DNA of 36,056 nucleotides from Spirochaetales bacterium (GTDB lineage Bacteria; Spirochaetota; Spirochaetia; SZUA-6; JAFGRV01): NCBI GenBank assembly GCA_016930085.1, contig JAFGHO010000131.1, positions 1 to 36,056 of the forward strand, read 5' to 3'. Shown piece by piece: positions 6,532 to 15,506 of this stretch (position 1 is its first letter; each line of letters starts with the position of its first letter). The notes under the pieces were generated by a model. It saw only the letters and a program-made list of their open reading frames with translations, ran no database searches and was not told where the DNA came from. The position numbers and the translations under genes were made by a program.

Positions 6532-6762
6532 ATGAAAACAGCAAAACTTTTTATGAACGGCAGAAGCCAAGCAATACGATTACCAAAAGATTTTCAATTC
6601 CCAGGCAAAGATGTCTATATACAAAAGCATGGGGATGCGGTTATTTTAGTCCCACATAATAAAATATGGGAAGTTTTCCTGCATGGCTTAAATTCCTTTA
6701 CTGATGACTTTATGGAATCTGGAAGAGATCAGGGTATTGCAGAAACAAGGGAACCATTTTAA
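6532..6762 (+). CDS. vapB: VapB-type AbrB-fold antitoxin
   Basis: This 76-residue protein has the short AbrB/VapB DNA-binding motif at residues 1-45. The key stretch is KLFMNGRSQAIRLPKDF, characteristic of VapB antitoxins paired with PIN toxins. Its variable C-terminus should bind the toxin active site. ATG at 6532 is preceded by AGGAG (6519-6523) at good spacing; a longer in-frame start at 6514 would include the ribosome site. The stop and the toxin ATG overlap in TAATG, so the two are translated together. The complex probably represses the promoter between the attC and 6530. Confidence 0.9.
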   Translation: MKTAKLFMNGRSQAIRLPKDFQFPGKDVYIQKHGDAVILVPHNKIWEVFLHGLNSFTDDFMESGRDQGIAETREPF

Positions 6763-7172
6763 TGTTTCTTCTTGATACAAACATATGTATTTATGCCATC
6801 AAGAAAAAATCTGACCTGGTTTTAGATAATATTTCTATCAATTTTAAGCATGGGATTTATATTTCTGCATTAACAGTTGCAGAATTGGAATTTGGAATAG
6901 CCGACAGCCAATATCCTGAAGAAAATCGTCTTTCACTACTTGAGTTTTTATCAATATTTACAGTATTGCCATTTGATGATGACGCTGCAATACCATATGG
7001 TAAAATTAAAAAGAAGTTAAAAGAGGAAGCTAAAATAATTGGACCAATCGATTTATTATTGGCCGCCCAAGCAATATCTAAAAATCTAATATTCGTAACA
7101 AATAATACAAAAGAGTTTCAAAGGATTAAAGAATTAAGAATAGCTCTTGCAAAACATAACACTGGATTATAA
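6762..7172 (+). CDS. vapC: VapC-type PIN-domain ribonuclease toxin
   Basis: This 136-residue PIN-domain protein opens with MFLLDTNICIYAIK (first catalytic Asp at 5). LTVAELEFG carries the conserved glutamate near residue 45. IIGPIDLLLAAQAI carries the acidic pair near residue 95, and LIFVTNNTKEFQRI has the final N/D. VapC toxins cut specific tRNAs or the sarcin-ricin loop in the presence of Mg. Length is typical. It lies 1 base into vapB. No R'' complementary to GTTGTCC was seen after its stop, so it may be the last cassette of the array, or the array end may have decayed. Confidence 0.9.
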   Translation: MFLLDTNICIYAIKKKSDLVLDNISINFKHGIYISALTVAELEFGIADSQYPEENRLSLLEFLSIFTVLPFDDDAAIPYGKIKKKLKEEAKIIGPIDLLLAAQAISKNLIFVTNNTKEFQRIKELRIALAKHNTGL

Positions 7173-7192
7173 AATTATTACAGGAAGCCGTG

Positions 7193-8467
7193 ATGAAAGT
7201 CAAGATTAAAATCTCAATACATATATTAATTAAAAACTTTTTATTCCTGATAATTCGGGCAGGAATTCCCTCGCTTCTGATTTTCATGCATCCAGGCTGT
7301 GTCTCTACGTCATCATGGGAATCATCCGATAATTCTTTAGCTGTCTCTGCACCTTCAATGGATTTTTCCGATAAATCTTTATCCGCTATAATCACATTCA
7401 AAGAACTTGATTTGGAAGTACCGGAAGATCCGCTTCTCAAGATACTCTGGCAATACGATCCGGATAGTTACCACCTGGTCTATCTTCAGGAACAGATTCC
7501 ATATACGATAACAGTATACGGTAATGAGATCGATACAACCGAAGGGCATATTACAAGCAAAGACGGGGTTATGATTCCCATTATGGTTACCGATTCCAAG
7601 TTTCACGGCTGGATTGTATCTGAAGACCATTTTGGACAACTTCATGATATGATACCCGCCATTCATGAAACCAGTCATGGATTTACAGGCTATTATTCAT
7701 ATACACTATTATCCGAGCAAAATATGAATCCGGCTATGTATTCAACATACTGGTGTTTCTTCATAGACTGCAAGAAAATGGTGGTTGTGAAACCCATGGA
7801 TATACCGCCGGTGTCCATCATTATCGATGTGGTACCGCTATTGCTTAAAAAGGGCAGATATAATGTTTACATCGAGCAAGGATTTACTTACAAAGCTGTT
7901 TTTGGTCTTTTGGATGAATTTACCGCTTATTATCACAATACAAGATTTGCCTTAAAGCTCTTTAATTATTTCAGAGAAAAACTTCCCCAAAACTTTAAAA
8001 CCTGGAATGAATATTGGAATATGGCATTCTCGTGGAGTGAAAGTTACTTTGAGTTTCGCTATTTTATCCTCACATATATGATGGTACTCCGGGAGGTCGA
8101 TCCCCACAGTTATGAAAGCCTGATGGAAAACAAAGCCTTTCGTCTTGCCTTTACCAACATAGATGACAGATTCAACGAAACTGTTAACCGGCTCGAACAT
8201 ATCTTCCAGGCAGCTATTCCCGATATTTTTAACGAACTCGGATATTCCACAGAAATATTCGTAAAATCTTACACACTTACCAGTAAACTCCCAAACGGCT
8301 CTGAAATAACAGAGAAACTTAAAGATCTTTATCTTAAGGTCACAATTCCGGAAACAAGCCGTATTGAATATTTTCATTTATCACAACCTTTTGCGGTTCA
8401 ACTTAAACAGGAAATGGCTCAACCAGGATATCTGGAAATGGCGGCATTACTTCGTATTGATGAATAA
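7193..8467 (+). CDS. Putative lipoprotein of unknown function
   Basis: This protein has about 424 residues. A long hydrophobic N-terminal segment (LIKNFLFLIIRAGIPSLLIFM) leads to HPGC, a possible lipobox cysteine at about residue 36, so export and lipidation are likely. The remainder is rich in aromatic and charged residues with no domain I recognise. IHETSHGFTGYYSY and a YCFFID-like stretch around residues 160-195 might suggest a metal site (HExxH is not present: it reads H-E-T-S-H). ATG at 7193 follows AGGAAG at good spacing; GTG at 7190 is also in frame. It starts 20 bases after vapC and shares the AT-rich composition of the cassettes. Confidence 0.7.
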   Translation: MKVKIKISIHILIKNFLFLIIRAGIPSLLIFMHPGCVSTSSWESSDNSLAVSAPSMDFSDKSLSAIITFKELDLEVPEDPLLKILWQYDPDSYHLVYLQEQIPYTITVYGNEIDTTEGHITSKDGVMIPIMVTDSKFHGWIVSEDHFGQLHDMIPAIHETSHGFTGYYSYTLLSEQNMNPAMYSTYWCFFIDCKKMVVVKPMDIPPVSIIIDVVPLLLKKGRYNVYIEQGFTYKAVFGLLDEFTAYYHNTRFALKLFNYFREKLPQNFKTWNEYWNMAFSWSESYFEFRYFILTYMMVLREVDPHSYESLMENKAFRLAFTNIDDRFNETVNRLEHIFQAAIPDIFNELGYSTEIFVKSYTLTSKLPNGSEITEKLKDLYLKVTIPETSRIEYFHLSQPFAVQLKQEMAQPGYLEMAALLRIDE

Positions 8468-8554
8468 TCCGAATCGTATCATAATGGGCATTTAAGAAAA
8501 TTCGAATCCTGTTGGGGGAGCGTTTGGCGATTGCGATTATTCAGCAACTCTAAC

Positions 8555-8592
8555 AAATAATTTTTTAAAAGCGATCAAATTATTTATTTTTG
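8555..8592 (+). terminator. Possible terminator after the lipoprotein gene
   Basis: AAATAATTT (8555-8563) and AAATTATTT (8577-8585) form a perfect 9-bp inverted repeat, followed by ATTTTTG. The stem is purely A/T, so it is weak, but its place about 90 bases after a stop and before a gene-poor stretch fits termination. Confidence 0.3.
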
Positions 8593-9040
8593 AAACCTGA
8601 AGGGAAAAATTGAAGTGTATGTATAAAAATAAAGACGATGAATTTAATGAAAAAGATGGATGTATAGGTTTAGATAAGCTCCGAACAATCGATAAAATCA
8701 GATTAATAAAAAACCGGGGAAAGTGTATAAAAAGATTATTAATGAGTTTTATTAGTTTTAAATATTATTATATTATTATAAATATGCCTGGGCTTTAAAT
8801 GAAAGAAGAATCGGTTCTTTTTTCGCTATTTTCGGATAAGGTGCCTTGATGGTCATATTTACTGGTACACGTCCTTCCGTTTCTATGAAAATGAACGGGC
8901 TCTCTGTTTTGATTTATTTAGCGATATCATTATAGATTTGATTCCCTTACGCTTTCAATAGCGCTTTCCCTTTAGGTGCCTTTAAGGGATTAATGAAATA
9001 TTTTCTGTTTCTAAAAAGCTGCTCATAGCGGGTTGCAGCA
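8593..9040. other. Gene-poor AT-rich junction between accessory and core DNA
   Basis: About 450 bases without a supportable gene. A short reading frame at 8610-8798 has no recognisable content. AGGTGCCTT occurs twice (about 8838 and 8971), in similar surroundings, suggesting a decayed repeated element. Base composition shifts from AT-rich to about 50% GC near 9,040, where the core chromosome begins. Confidence 0.5.
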
Positions 9041-9052
9041 GACTCCTCCCCC

Positions 9053-11065
9053 TCACCCCTTTTTCTTTCGCTTGATCCTCCGTATCACGATAAAAACGGT
9101 TAAACCGATGGCCGAAACCAGCGCGACGACGATTGAAAAGGCACTCCATGTTATCCATGTTCCCCTGGAAAGAAGGGAGACGGGATTCCAGCCCGGATCA
9201 CTCACAATCCGCCCCTCTTTCCCCCTGTATTTCTCCGGGATATCGGGAAGGCCGTCGGCATCGGTATCGTCGAAACTTTGTACATACCGAAGCAGCCCGA
9301 TCCACTCCTTGAGTTCCTGGATGCCGGGAGTGTTTCTGTCCATATCCACGCGCATGTCCGAAAGGTCTGAAACCGGGCTGCCGTCCCTTTTTTTGGGAAC
9401 GATGTCCAGAATATTCATGGTAAAACGCCCGATCACCTTCAGAAAGGTGGAATTGTAGATATTGCCCGCCACGCGGTAGAGTGTTTTGTTCGATCCGGAA
9501 TAATCGAGCGGGACATAGCCGTTTTCAAGGTCGCCCAGCCATATATCGGTCACCCTGTCGAATATCATCCGGTGAGGATTATAGGTAAATTTCACCCCCG
9601 AGATCTGGATGAAATAGTTCGAGCCTTTGAGGGGATAGACGCTCGTCAGGATTTCGAGCGCCTTTTTTATTTCCGATGCATAAAGGTACATGGTGACGAT
9701 TGGATAGCACATGGTGTCGTCCATACCGATGCCGAGCGGAAAGGTTCTGAAAAGATCGCAGACGGCGACCTTCCCGCTTTTCCCCGCGCACAGATCGTCC
9801 CGTATCAGACCGTTCGACTCGATGGCCAGCGCCACCTTTGTCGCGGGATCGCCGGGATCGTAATCATGGTTGTCGACGTACCATCGTATCGAATCCGCTA
9901 TCATGTTGCCGAGATTCGACTCGTCTTCCACACTCGCCAGATCGAATGCCGTCTCCGCGATAACATCGTCAAACGTCAAATCGAGACCGGCCAGCACCTT
10001 GTCATTGACCGAGTCTTTCGCCGTTTTGATCGCCTCATCGATTTCACTCTTGCCCGAGATGGTATCGTCGATCATTTGGATCCGGTATCCCGCCGTCTTC
10101 ACCTTCCCGTTTTCAAATTCCACATCCAGGACCCCCACATGCCTGCCGTATGCCCATGCCTGAACGATGATCGTATCGTTCACCGGAATCGGTGTCAGAA
10201 GCCGGGTATGCGTGTGCCCGCTGACAATAACATCGATACCGTCGACCTTTGAGGCCAGGATCTCGTCTTCCGAATGCGACGGATTTTCATGCAGCCCGCT
10301 GTGGGAAAGACAGATCACCATGTCAGCCTTTTCCTCTTCCCTGAGGACGCGGACCATGTCGCGTGAGGTTTCCACAATGCCGGTGAAAGTCAAAGGAGAA
10401 GCGAAAGGCGAATCCTCGGCTGCGTCCTTTCCGAGAACCCCGAATATACCGATACGAATACCGGCCCGTTCACAGATGATGTACGGGGTAACCGCTTCCT
10501 CCCTGAACATGGCCTCGAGTGCGTCATCCTTGCCGCTTTCAGGACTGAATATGACATTCGCGCACACAAGACGCGGCATCCCGCCCCGCTCACGCGCGGA
10601 GGAAAGCATTGCGGCCAATCCTGACGGCATGAGATCGAACTCGTGATTCCCCAGACACACCGCATCGTATCCCATCGCATGAAGAAGACCGAGTTCCGTC
10701 GCATCTTCGCGGACCCTCATGTGGAAAAGGGTGCCCATGGTGAAATCCCCCGCATCGAGGACCAGGACGGGATTGCCGCGGCTGCTTCGAATTTCATCAA
10801 TCACCGCCGCTATTCTGGCCCAGCCCCCGACAGTCTCGTCATCGTTGACACTGAACGGTGTATAGTCGATATTGGGCCCAAAACCAAGGAGGTGTGAATG
10901 GAGATCGTTTGTGTGGATGATCGTAAGGGTCTTCTTCTGAGCGAAAATCCCAGACGTTAAAAAGACAAGGATAACGGAAAGAATTCCTGATATTACGGCC
11001 TTTACGGTTCCAGGGTGTTGAATGCATGCCAATCGTTTCATAGGGCTATTATACGTCATACGCAT
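9053..11065 (-). CDS. 5'-nucleotidase/UDP-sugar hydrolase family protein, membrane-anchored
   Basis: This is a predicted secreted metallophosphoesterase that releases phosphate from nucleotides or nucleotide sugars outside the cytoplasm. After a signal sequence ending near GIFAQ, the metal-binding motifs appear in order: IIHTNDLHSH, LDAGDFTMG, LGNHEFD, ICLSHSG, and VSGHTHT. A C-terminal 5'-nucleotidase domain (from VIAETAFDL to about residue 570) supplies substrate binding. Near the end is a hydrophobic helix (AFSIVVALVSAIGLTVFIVI) followed by RRIKRKKKG, so the enzyme is probably tethered to the membrane. ATG at 11065 is about 11 bases after AAAGAG. GTG 11077 and ATG 11041 (closest to the signal peptide) are alternatives. 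It is monocistronic. Confidence 0.85.
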   Translation of the reverse strand: MRMTYNSPMKRLACIQHPGTVKAVISGILSVILVFLTSGIFAQKKTLTIIHTNDLHSHLLGFGPNIDYTPFSVNDDETVGGWARIAAVIDEIRSSRGNPVLVLDAGDFTMGTLFHMRVREDATELGLLHAMGYDAVCLGNHEFDLMPSGLAAMLSSARERGGMPRLVCANVIFSPESGKDDALEAMFREEAVTPYIICERAGIRIGIFGVLGKDAAEDSPFASPLTFTGIVETSRDMVRVLREEEKADMVICLSHSGLHENPSHSEDEILASKVDGIDVIVSGHTHTRLLTPIPVNDTIIVQAWAYGRHVGVLDVEFENGKVKTAGYRIQMIDDTISGKSEIDEAIKTAKDSVNDKVLAGLDLTFDDVIAETAFDLASVEDESNLGNMIADSIRWYVDNHDYDPGDPATKVALAIESNGLIRDDLCAGKSGKVAVCDLFRTFPLGIGMDDTMCYPIVTMYLYASEIKKALEILTSVYPLKGSNYFIQISGVKFTYNPHRMIFDRVTDIWLGDLENGYVPLDYSGSNKTLYRVAGNIYNSTFLKVIGRFTMNILDIVPKKRDGSPVSDLSDMRVDMDRNTPGIQELKEWIGLLRYVQSFDDTDADGLPDIPEKYRGKEGRIVSDPGWNPVSLLSRGTWITWSAFSIVVALVSAIGLTVFIVIRRIKRKKKG

Positions 11066-11077
11066 TTTTATTACCAC

Positions 11078-11565
11078 TCTTTGAGAAGGAGTAATTTTGA
11101 AAATAAATATAGGTAATCAATGAATCCGGTTGCCATATAATTTAGATGAAAGCGCTGACATTTATATATTAAAACTTCATGGAAGTCTGTCAAGGGTATA
11201 TTCAAAAACAGCAAATACCGCACATCGTGAATTGTATACACAGCTTTATCACAACAAGCAAAGTAATGAGAAAATTTACAGTTCAGCTGATAATAGTCAT
11301 CTGGATACGTGGACAGGTTTTTACGAATCTCCCTTATTACGATTCCTATATTACACAGAAGCCATTAGAAAATCAGTTCATGAGAAAATTATGGATAAAA
11401 TTTTATTCTAAATATTTCATTTATTTAATTGATTCTTTGAGTCGGAATCTGTCCGACCCGACATTTTGTGTGGATGATCTTATTCGACCTGTCAGGTATA
11501 TTTATTCTGTTTATTCCGGTCGGGGTGTATATGCTGGAAGGGGGATGTGGTTTAAAGATGTGTTT
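11078..11565. other. Intergenic stretch without a supportable gene
   Basis: Two overlapping + strand reading frames (11130-11411 and 11179-11619) have no recognisable motifs, no convincing ribosome site, and the second runs antisense into the neighbouring gene. The sequence is AT-rich relative to flanking core genes. I see no RNA gene or terminator in it. Confidence 0.4.
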
Positions 11566-12108
11566 TTAAAGTCTAAGTATCCAAAATGGCGAATAATGAC
11601 TCGTATAGAGAGATATTGATCTTTTTCGCCCCTGTAGATGCTGGATTATCTTAAACAATTGTCGTAAATTTCTTCGAGATGACTGCTGTAACTTCTTCTC
11701 CTCAATACCCCATTGCTTATATATGTTCTCAAATTCTTCGATGATGTTATTTCCATATTCCTCGACCATCGTTATAAACAACTCCAACAACCCCCGTAAA
11801 AACTGCGCGATACTAAAATAATTCAAATCAGCGTGAAGCAGCTTAATCTTTCGATACATATCCTCAGAGAAATAAACATGGACATGTTCCCGGCTTTCAT
11901 CGGGATTGTCCGAGACCGTTCGATACCGGCTCATTCGCTGCCTTCCCCATTTATGTTCCTTTATAATCAAAGGATCGATGCAGGACAATATCCCGACAAT
12001 GACGCCGGATATCGAACGTCCTGAACCGAATAATGTCAGGTTGTGCAGCTTCTCTTTCATAATATCCGTAATGATAAAATGGAATTCATGCGTATCGGAT
12101 TCTGCCAT
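11566..12108 (-). CDS. Hypothetical protein, possible tandem ribbon-helix-helix
   Basis: This 180-residue protein is of no family I can name. Two similar segments can be seen: HEFHFIITDIMKEKLHNL...ISGVIVGILSCI (about residues 8-45) and HVHVYFSEDMYRKIKLLH...IAQFLRGLLELFI (about 75-112). Each is a short beta-strand followed by two helices, the order of the ribbon-helix-helix fold. A single chain with two such units could act as a pseudo-dimer DNA-binding protein. The C-terminus is basic (SSRRNLRQ, GRKRS). ATG at 12108 has AAGGAG six bases upstream, strong support for translation. The gene stands alone, with about 280 bases to its right. The DNA-binding role is inference. Confidence 0.6.
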   Translation of the reverse strand: MAESDTHEFHFIITDIMKEKLHNLTLFGSGRSISGVIVGILSCIDPLIIKEHKWGRQRMSRYRTVSDNPDESREHVHVYFSEDMYRKIKLLHADLNYFSIAQFLRGLLELFITMVEEYGNNIIEEFENIYKQWGIEEKKLQQSSRRNLRQLFKIIQHLQGRKRSISLYTSHYSPFWILRL

Positions 12109-12385
12109 ACGACACTCCTTGAGTAATTATTATCATACAATATATAACGCTAAAAAAGTGCATATTGCATTAATTTATTTTTTTAAAGTCAATAAATAAA
12201 TCCGACATAATCTTGATATATACAAAGTTATTATAGGGGGAGTGTATAATTATCTTTCAAAGTACAAAAAAGAATAATAAAAATAATTCCTCTGTGAGCT
12301 TTGTTTGAGAAATCTTTTAAAACAATCAATCAACAGGAACTAGCTATAAAATTCAGCCGCATTCTTTTGTAAACCCACGTCCGGC

Positions 12386-13495
12386 TTACGCCGGTACACC
12401 GAGTTTTTTAAGAAGAAGTCCGACATCGACATACTCCTTGATAATCTCCTTGACTTTCTGGATTTTTTCCTCATCCTCCGCCCTGATTTTAATAATGAGG
12501 TTGGATATCTTTTGTGCCGTCGTAAAGGTGTCGTCGGGGACCAGGATAATGGGGATATTGGTCCCTTTGACAAGCTTGAGTATCGCCTTGTTCGGCCAGA
12601 TCCCGCAGGTAAGGATAATTCCTTTCACCCCGTATGCCTTGACACCGGGGAAATTACAGGTCATGGCCGCCAGAATCAGATCTTCCCTGTTCCCCGGGGT
12701 GATAAGCAGCACGTCTCCCTTGAAATAATCAAGCGCCGTATGCGCCGGCATGGCGCCCACGATCATCTTGCTGACACTCTGGTCGAGATTTTCCTCGCCG
12801 CAAACCAGTTTGCCGTGTATATCTTCGAACAGCTGCCGGAGCGTCGGGCTTGAAAGAGCGGGATAAAAGGGGATGACCCCAAGCACATCGATTTTCTTCC
12901 GTTTGAAGCCGAGCCTAACATATTTGTCGATCGAATCGTACTTGTCCTTCATTACCTTGTTCACCACGACACCGAGCAATTCGACCCCCTGCGCGTCAAA
13001 AACCGCCTTGTTCAGCATTACCTCATCAATCGGACGGCCGATCCCGGCACAGGTGACCATTACCATCTTTGCCTTGAGCATCCTGGCCACGGCCGCGTTT
13101 GACAGGTCAAAGACGGAACCTACGCCCGCATGGCCTGTCCCCTCGATGACCATAAAGTCCTTTCCCTCGCTCGCCCGCTGGTAGGCGGCGAGTATTCTTT
13201 TTTCGAGATGTCTGACTTCGCCGTGCAGGATATAATTCTTTGTAAATCCTTTGGGAACCGCCACCGGACTCATGTCCGGCAGCTTTGACCCGATATGAAA
13301 AACTTCATCGATGAGCGAGGCGTCCTTGTCGATCTCGCTGTTCCCGATAAGTTTCACCTGCTGCCCGACCGGTTTCATATATCCCACCCGGGAAAACCGT
13401 TCACGAAGGGCGTGCAGAAGACCAAGCGCGGTGATCGTCTTTCCGTCGTTCTGCCTTGTTGCAGCGACATATATACGCTTTTGCTGATCGATCAC
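12386..13495 (-). CDS. BioD-like P-loop plus DRTGG domain protein
   Basis: This 369-residue protein resembles the N-terminal regulatory part of long phosphotransacetylases (COG0857) but lacks the catalytic Pta domain. The N-terminal half is a dethiobiotin-synthetase-like P-loop domain: RIYVAATRQNDGKTITALGLL with the NDGKT loop at about residues 16-20, YMKPVGQ, and VIEGTGHAGVG. The C-terminal half is DRTGG-like (LLITPGNREDLILAA...GIILTCG...PIILVPDDTF). It is probably a nucleotide- or acyl-CoA-sensing regulatory protein rather than a biotin enzyme. GTG at 13495 starts 12 bases after the ftsH stop, behind a GGGGGG ribosome site, so the two are likely co-transcribed. Confidence 0.8.
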   Translation of the reverse strand: MIDQQKRIYVAATRQNDGKTITALGLLHALRERFSRVGYMKPVGQQVKLIGNSEIDKDASLIDEVFHIGSKLPDMSPVAVPKGFTKNYILHGEVRHLEKRILAAYQRASEGKDFMVIEGTGHAGVGSVFDLSNAAVARMLKAKMVMVTCAGIGRPIDEVMLNKAVFDAQGVELLGVVVNKVMKDKYDSIDKYVRLGFKRKKIDVLGVIPFYPALSSPTLRQLFEDIHGKLVCGEENLDQSVSKMIVGAMPAHTALDYFKGDVLLITPGNREDLILAAMTCNFPGVKAYGVKGIILTCGIWPNKAILKLVKGTNIPIILVPDDTFTTAQKISNLIIKIRAEDEEKIQKVKEIIKEYVDVGLLLKKLGVPA

Positions 13496-13507
13496 GTTAT
13501 CCCCCCG

Positions 13508-15433
13508 TCATGAAATTTCCGCAACGCCAACCATCGCCTTGAACTCCCCGGCATCGAGCGTTTCGACTTCAAGGAGTTTTTTCGCGATGGCGGTAAGGGT
13601 TTCGAGCTTCTCCTTTAACATGGCGGACACACGGAGAAAGCGCTCGTTGATGATGCGCGCTATCTCTTCATCGATATAGGTCTGTGTGTTTTCCGAATAC
13701 TCGCGGGCCGAACCGATCCCGGCGCTGTCGCCCAGAAAAGGTACATGCCGTGACTGGAAGACCACGTTTCTGAACTTTTCACTCATCCCGTAGTCGGTAA
13801 TCATCTTTCTCACGATATCGGTCGCTTTTGTGAGGTCGTTCGCGGCGCCCGTCGATATTTTTTTGAAGACCAGCTGTTCCGCTGCCCGTCCACCCAAAAG
13901 AACGTCGATCTTGCCGATCAGTTCGTCTTCGGTCATGAGAAAACGATCCTCCACGGGCAGCTGCAGGGTATATCCCAAAGCGCCCATGCCGCGGGGTACG
14001 ATCGATATCTTGTGAACGGGGTCTGCGCCTTTTGTCAATGTTGCTACCAGGGCATGACCGGTTTCATGATAGGCGACGATTTCCCGTTCCTTTGGATTGA
14101 TGATCCTGTTCTTCAACTGGAGACCCGCCACTGTTTTCTCGATCGCCTCTTCGAGATCTTTCTGCGACACCTTTTTTCTTCCCCCGCGCACGGCCAGAAG
14201 GGCGGCTTCATTGATGATATTCGCAAGATCCGCGCCGACAAAGCCGGGCGTGGCCCGCGCTATGTCTTTCAGATCGACCGTTTCATCGAGCTTTACCTTC
14301 TTGGAGTGAATTTTCAAAATCGCTTCCCTGCCCGAAAGGTCGGGCCTGTCCATGACGACCTGTCTGTCGAAGCGTCCCGGCCTGAGAAGCGCGGGATCGA
14401 GAATCTCCGGCCGGTTTGTCGCCGCCAGAATGATGACACCCTGGACCGCGTCGAAACCGTCCATCTCGACGAGAAGCTGGTTCAGCGTCTGTTCGCGCTC
14501 GTCGTTGGTATTGATGGTATTGATTCTGCTTTTTCCGATCGCGTCCAGTTCGTCGATGAAGATGATGCACGGCGCCTTCTCCCGCGCCTGGCGGAACAGA
14601 TCCCGCACCCGCGCGGCTCCCACACCGACAAACATCTCAACGAAATCGGCGCCGCTGATCCTGAAAAAAATCACCCCCGCCTCCCCGGCGACGGCTCGGG
14701 CGAGCAATGTTTTTCCGCACCCAGGCGGACCCACAAGGAGAACCCCCTTGGGGATTTTTCCCCCGATCTCGAGATATTTCTTCGGATTTTTGAGAAAATC
14801 GACGACCTCGGCCAACTCTCCCTTCGCCTCATCCGCGCCGGCGATGTCGCCGAAGGTAGTGTCGACCGATCCCTCCGCGACGATCTGCGATTTGTTCTTT
14901 CCGAAGGACATGACATTTTGACCGAGATTGCCCATCCGTTTGAATAAAAAGCGCCATATCACGACCATGATCAGAATCGGTATACCCCATGAAAGAATGA
15001 TATCGAAAATCATGTTCTGCTGAACGGGCGCGGCATAGTATTTCACGTTTTTCTCGTCCATCAGGGCGATAAGTCCGGGGTCGTCGACCGGCACGGTTTT
15101 ATAGATCTCTCCCTGTGTCCGTTCGCTTCCGCTTTCGCCGACCGCCGTACTGCCGAGGTAATAAGTCTGCCCCATCCGGACCTCCTTGATTTCACCGTCT
15201 TCTATTTTCTTCTTGAATTCGCTGAAACCGATCAGATCCTCTCCTCCCGGCATGGTAAGCAGCATATTGAGAATAAAAAGCCCGATAAAAAAAATGACGA
15301 AATACCACATGGAAAACCGAAACTGCGGCTTGTTAGGCGGCTCCACGAGCGGAGGCTGGCTGCCCGGTCCGCAGTCCCCTGACCTGCCGGGCTTGAAACA
15401 CGGGACATCGTTTTTTTTCTTTTTATCGGCCAT
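13508..15433 (-). CDS. ftsH: ATP-dependent zinc metalloprotease FtsH
   Basis: FtsH is a membrane AAA+ protease that extracts and degrades membrane and regulatory proteins. Two transmembrane helices (about residues 41-61 and 141-165) flank a periplasmic domain. The AAA module has Walker A GPPGCGKT (235-242), Walker [12 protein letters not shown], and the second region of homology [21 protein letters not shown]. The M41 protease domain has the zinc motif HETGH near residue 455. At 641 residues the length is typical. The N-terminal tail before the first helix is longer than usual, cysteine/proline-rich and hydrophilic. ATG at 15433 follows AAGGAG with a short spacing. It leads the transcript that includes the BioD-like gene. 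Confidence 0.97.
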   Translation of the reverse strand: MADKKKKNDVPCFKPGRSGDCGPGSQPPLVEPPNKPQFRFSMWYFVIFFIGLFILNMLLTMPGGEDLIGFSEFKKKIEDGEIKEVRMGQTYYLGSTAVGESGSERTQGEIYKTVPVDDPGLIALMDEKNVKYYAAPVQQNMIFDIILSWGIPILIMVVIWRFLFKRMGNLGQNVMSFGKNKSQIVAEGSVDTTFGDIAGADEAKGELAEVVDFLKNPKKYLEIGGKIPKGVLLVGPPGCGKTLLARAVAGEAGVIFFRISGADFVEMFVGVGAARVRDLFRQAREKAPCIIFIDELDAIGKSRINTINTNDEREQTLNQLLVEMDGFDAVQGVIILAATNRPEILDPALLRPGRFDRQVVMDRPDLSGREAILKIHSKKVKLDETVDLKDIARATPGFVGADLANIINEAALLAVRGGRKKVSQKDLEEAIEKTVAGLQLKNRIINPKEREIVAYHETGHALVATLTKGADPVHKISIVPRGMGALGYTLQLPVEDRFLMTEDELIGKIDVLLGGRAAEQLVFKKISTGAANDLTKATDIVRKMITDYGMSEKFRNVVFQSRHVPFLGDSAGIGSAREYSENTQTYIDEEIARIINERFLRVSAMLKEKLETLTAIAKKLLEVETLDAGEFKAMVGVAEIS

Positions 15434-15506
15434 GGTTATCTCCTTACTTTTAGATAATACTTAACATAATATTTTTAATGAAAAGAGTAAAGCTACGACG
15501 ACGCAC

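Noticed and set aside
7632-7640. TTGGACAAC as the R'' end of the VapBC cassette
   Set aside because: It matches the complement of GTTGTCCAA but lies inside the lipoprotein coding sequence with no attC arms or GTT partner, so it is probably chance.
8610-8798. 62-residue + strand reading frame
   Set aside because: Low-complexity AT-rich content, no domain, and it lies in a decayed junction; a GGGAAAAATT upstream is not a convincing ribosome site.
9033-10897. Several + strand frames opposite the 5'-nucleotidase gene
   Set aside because: They are antisense shadows of a gene with complete catalytic motifs.
11130-11619. Two overlapping + strand reading frames (93 and 146 residues)
   Set aside because: They conflict with each other, lack motifs, and the second overlaps the better supported - strand gene at 11566-12108.
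12360-12395. CCGGC/GCCGG hairpin at the end of the BioD-like gene as a terminator
   Set aside because: The stem is only 5 bp, overlaps the stop codon, and no T-run follows on the - strand.
12386-13495. Biotin synthesis enzyme BioD
   Set aside because: Only the P-loop half is BioD-like. The DRTGG-like second half and lack of other bio genes point to a Pta-type regulatory domain.
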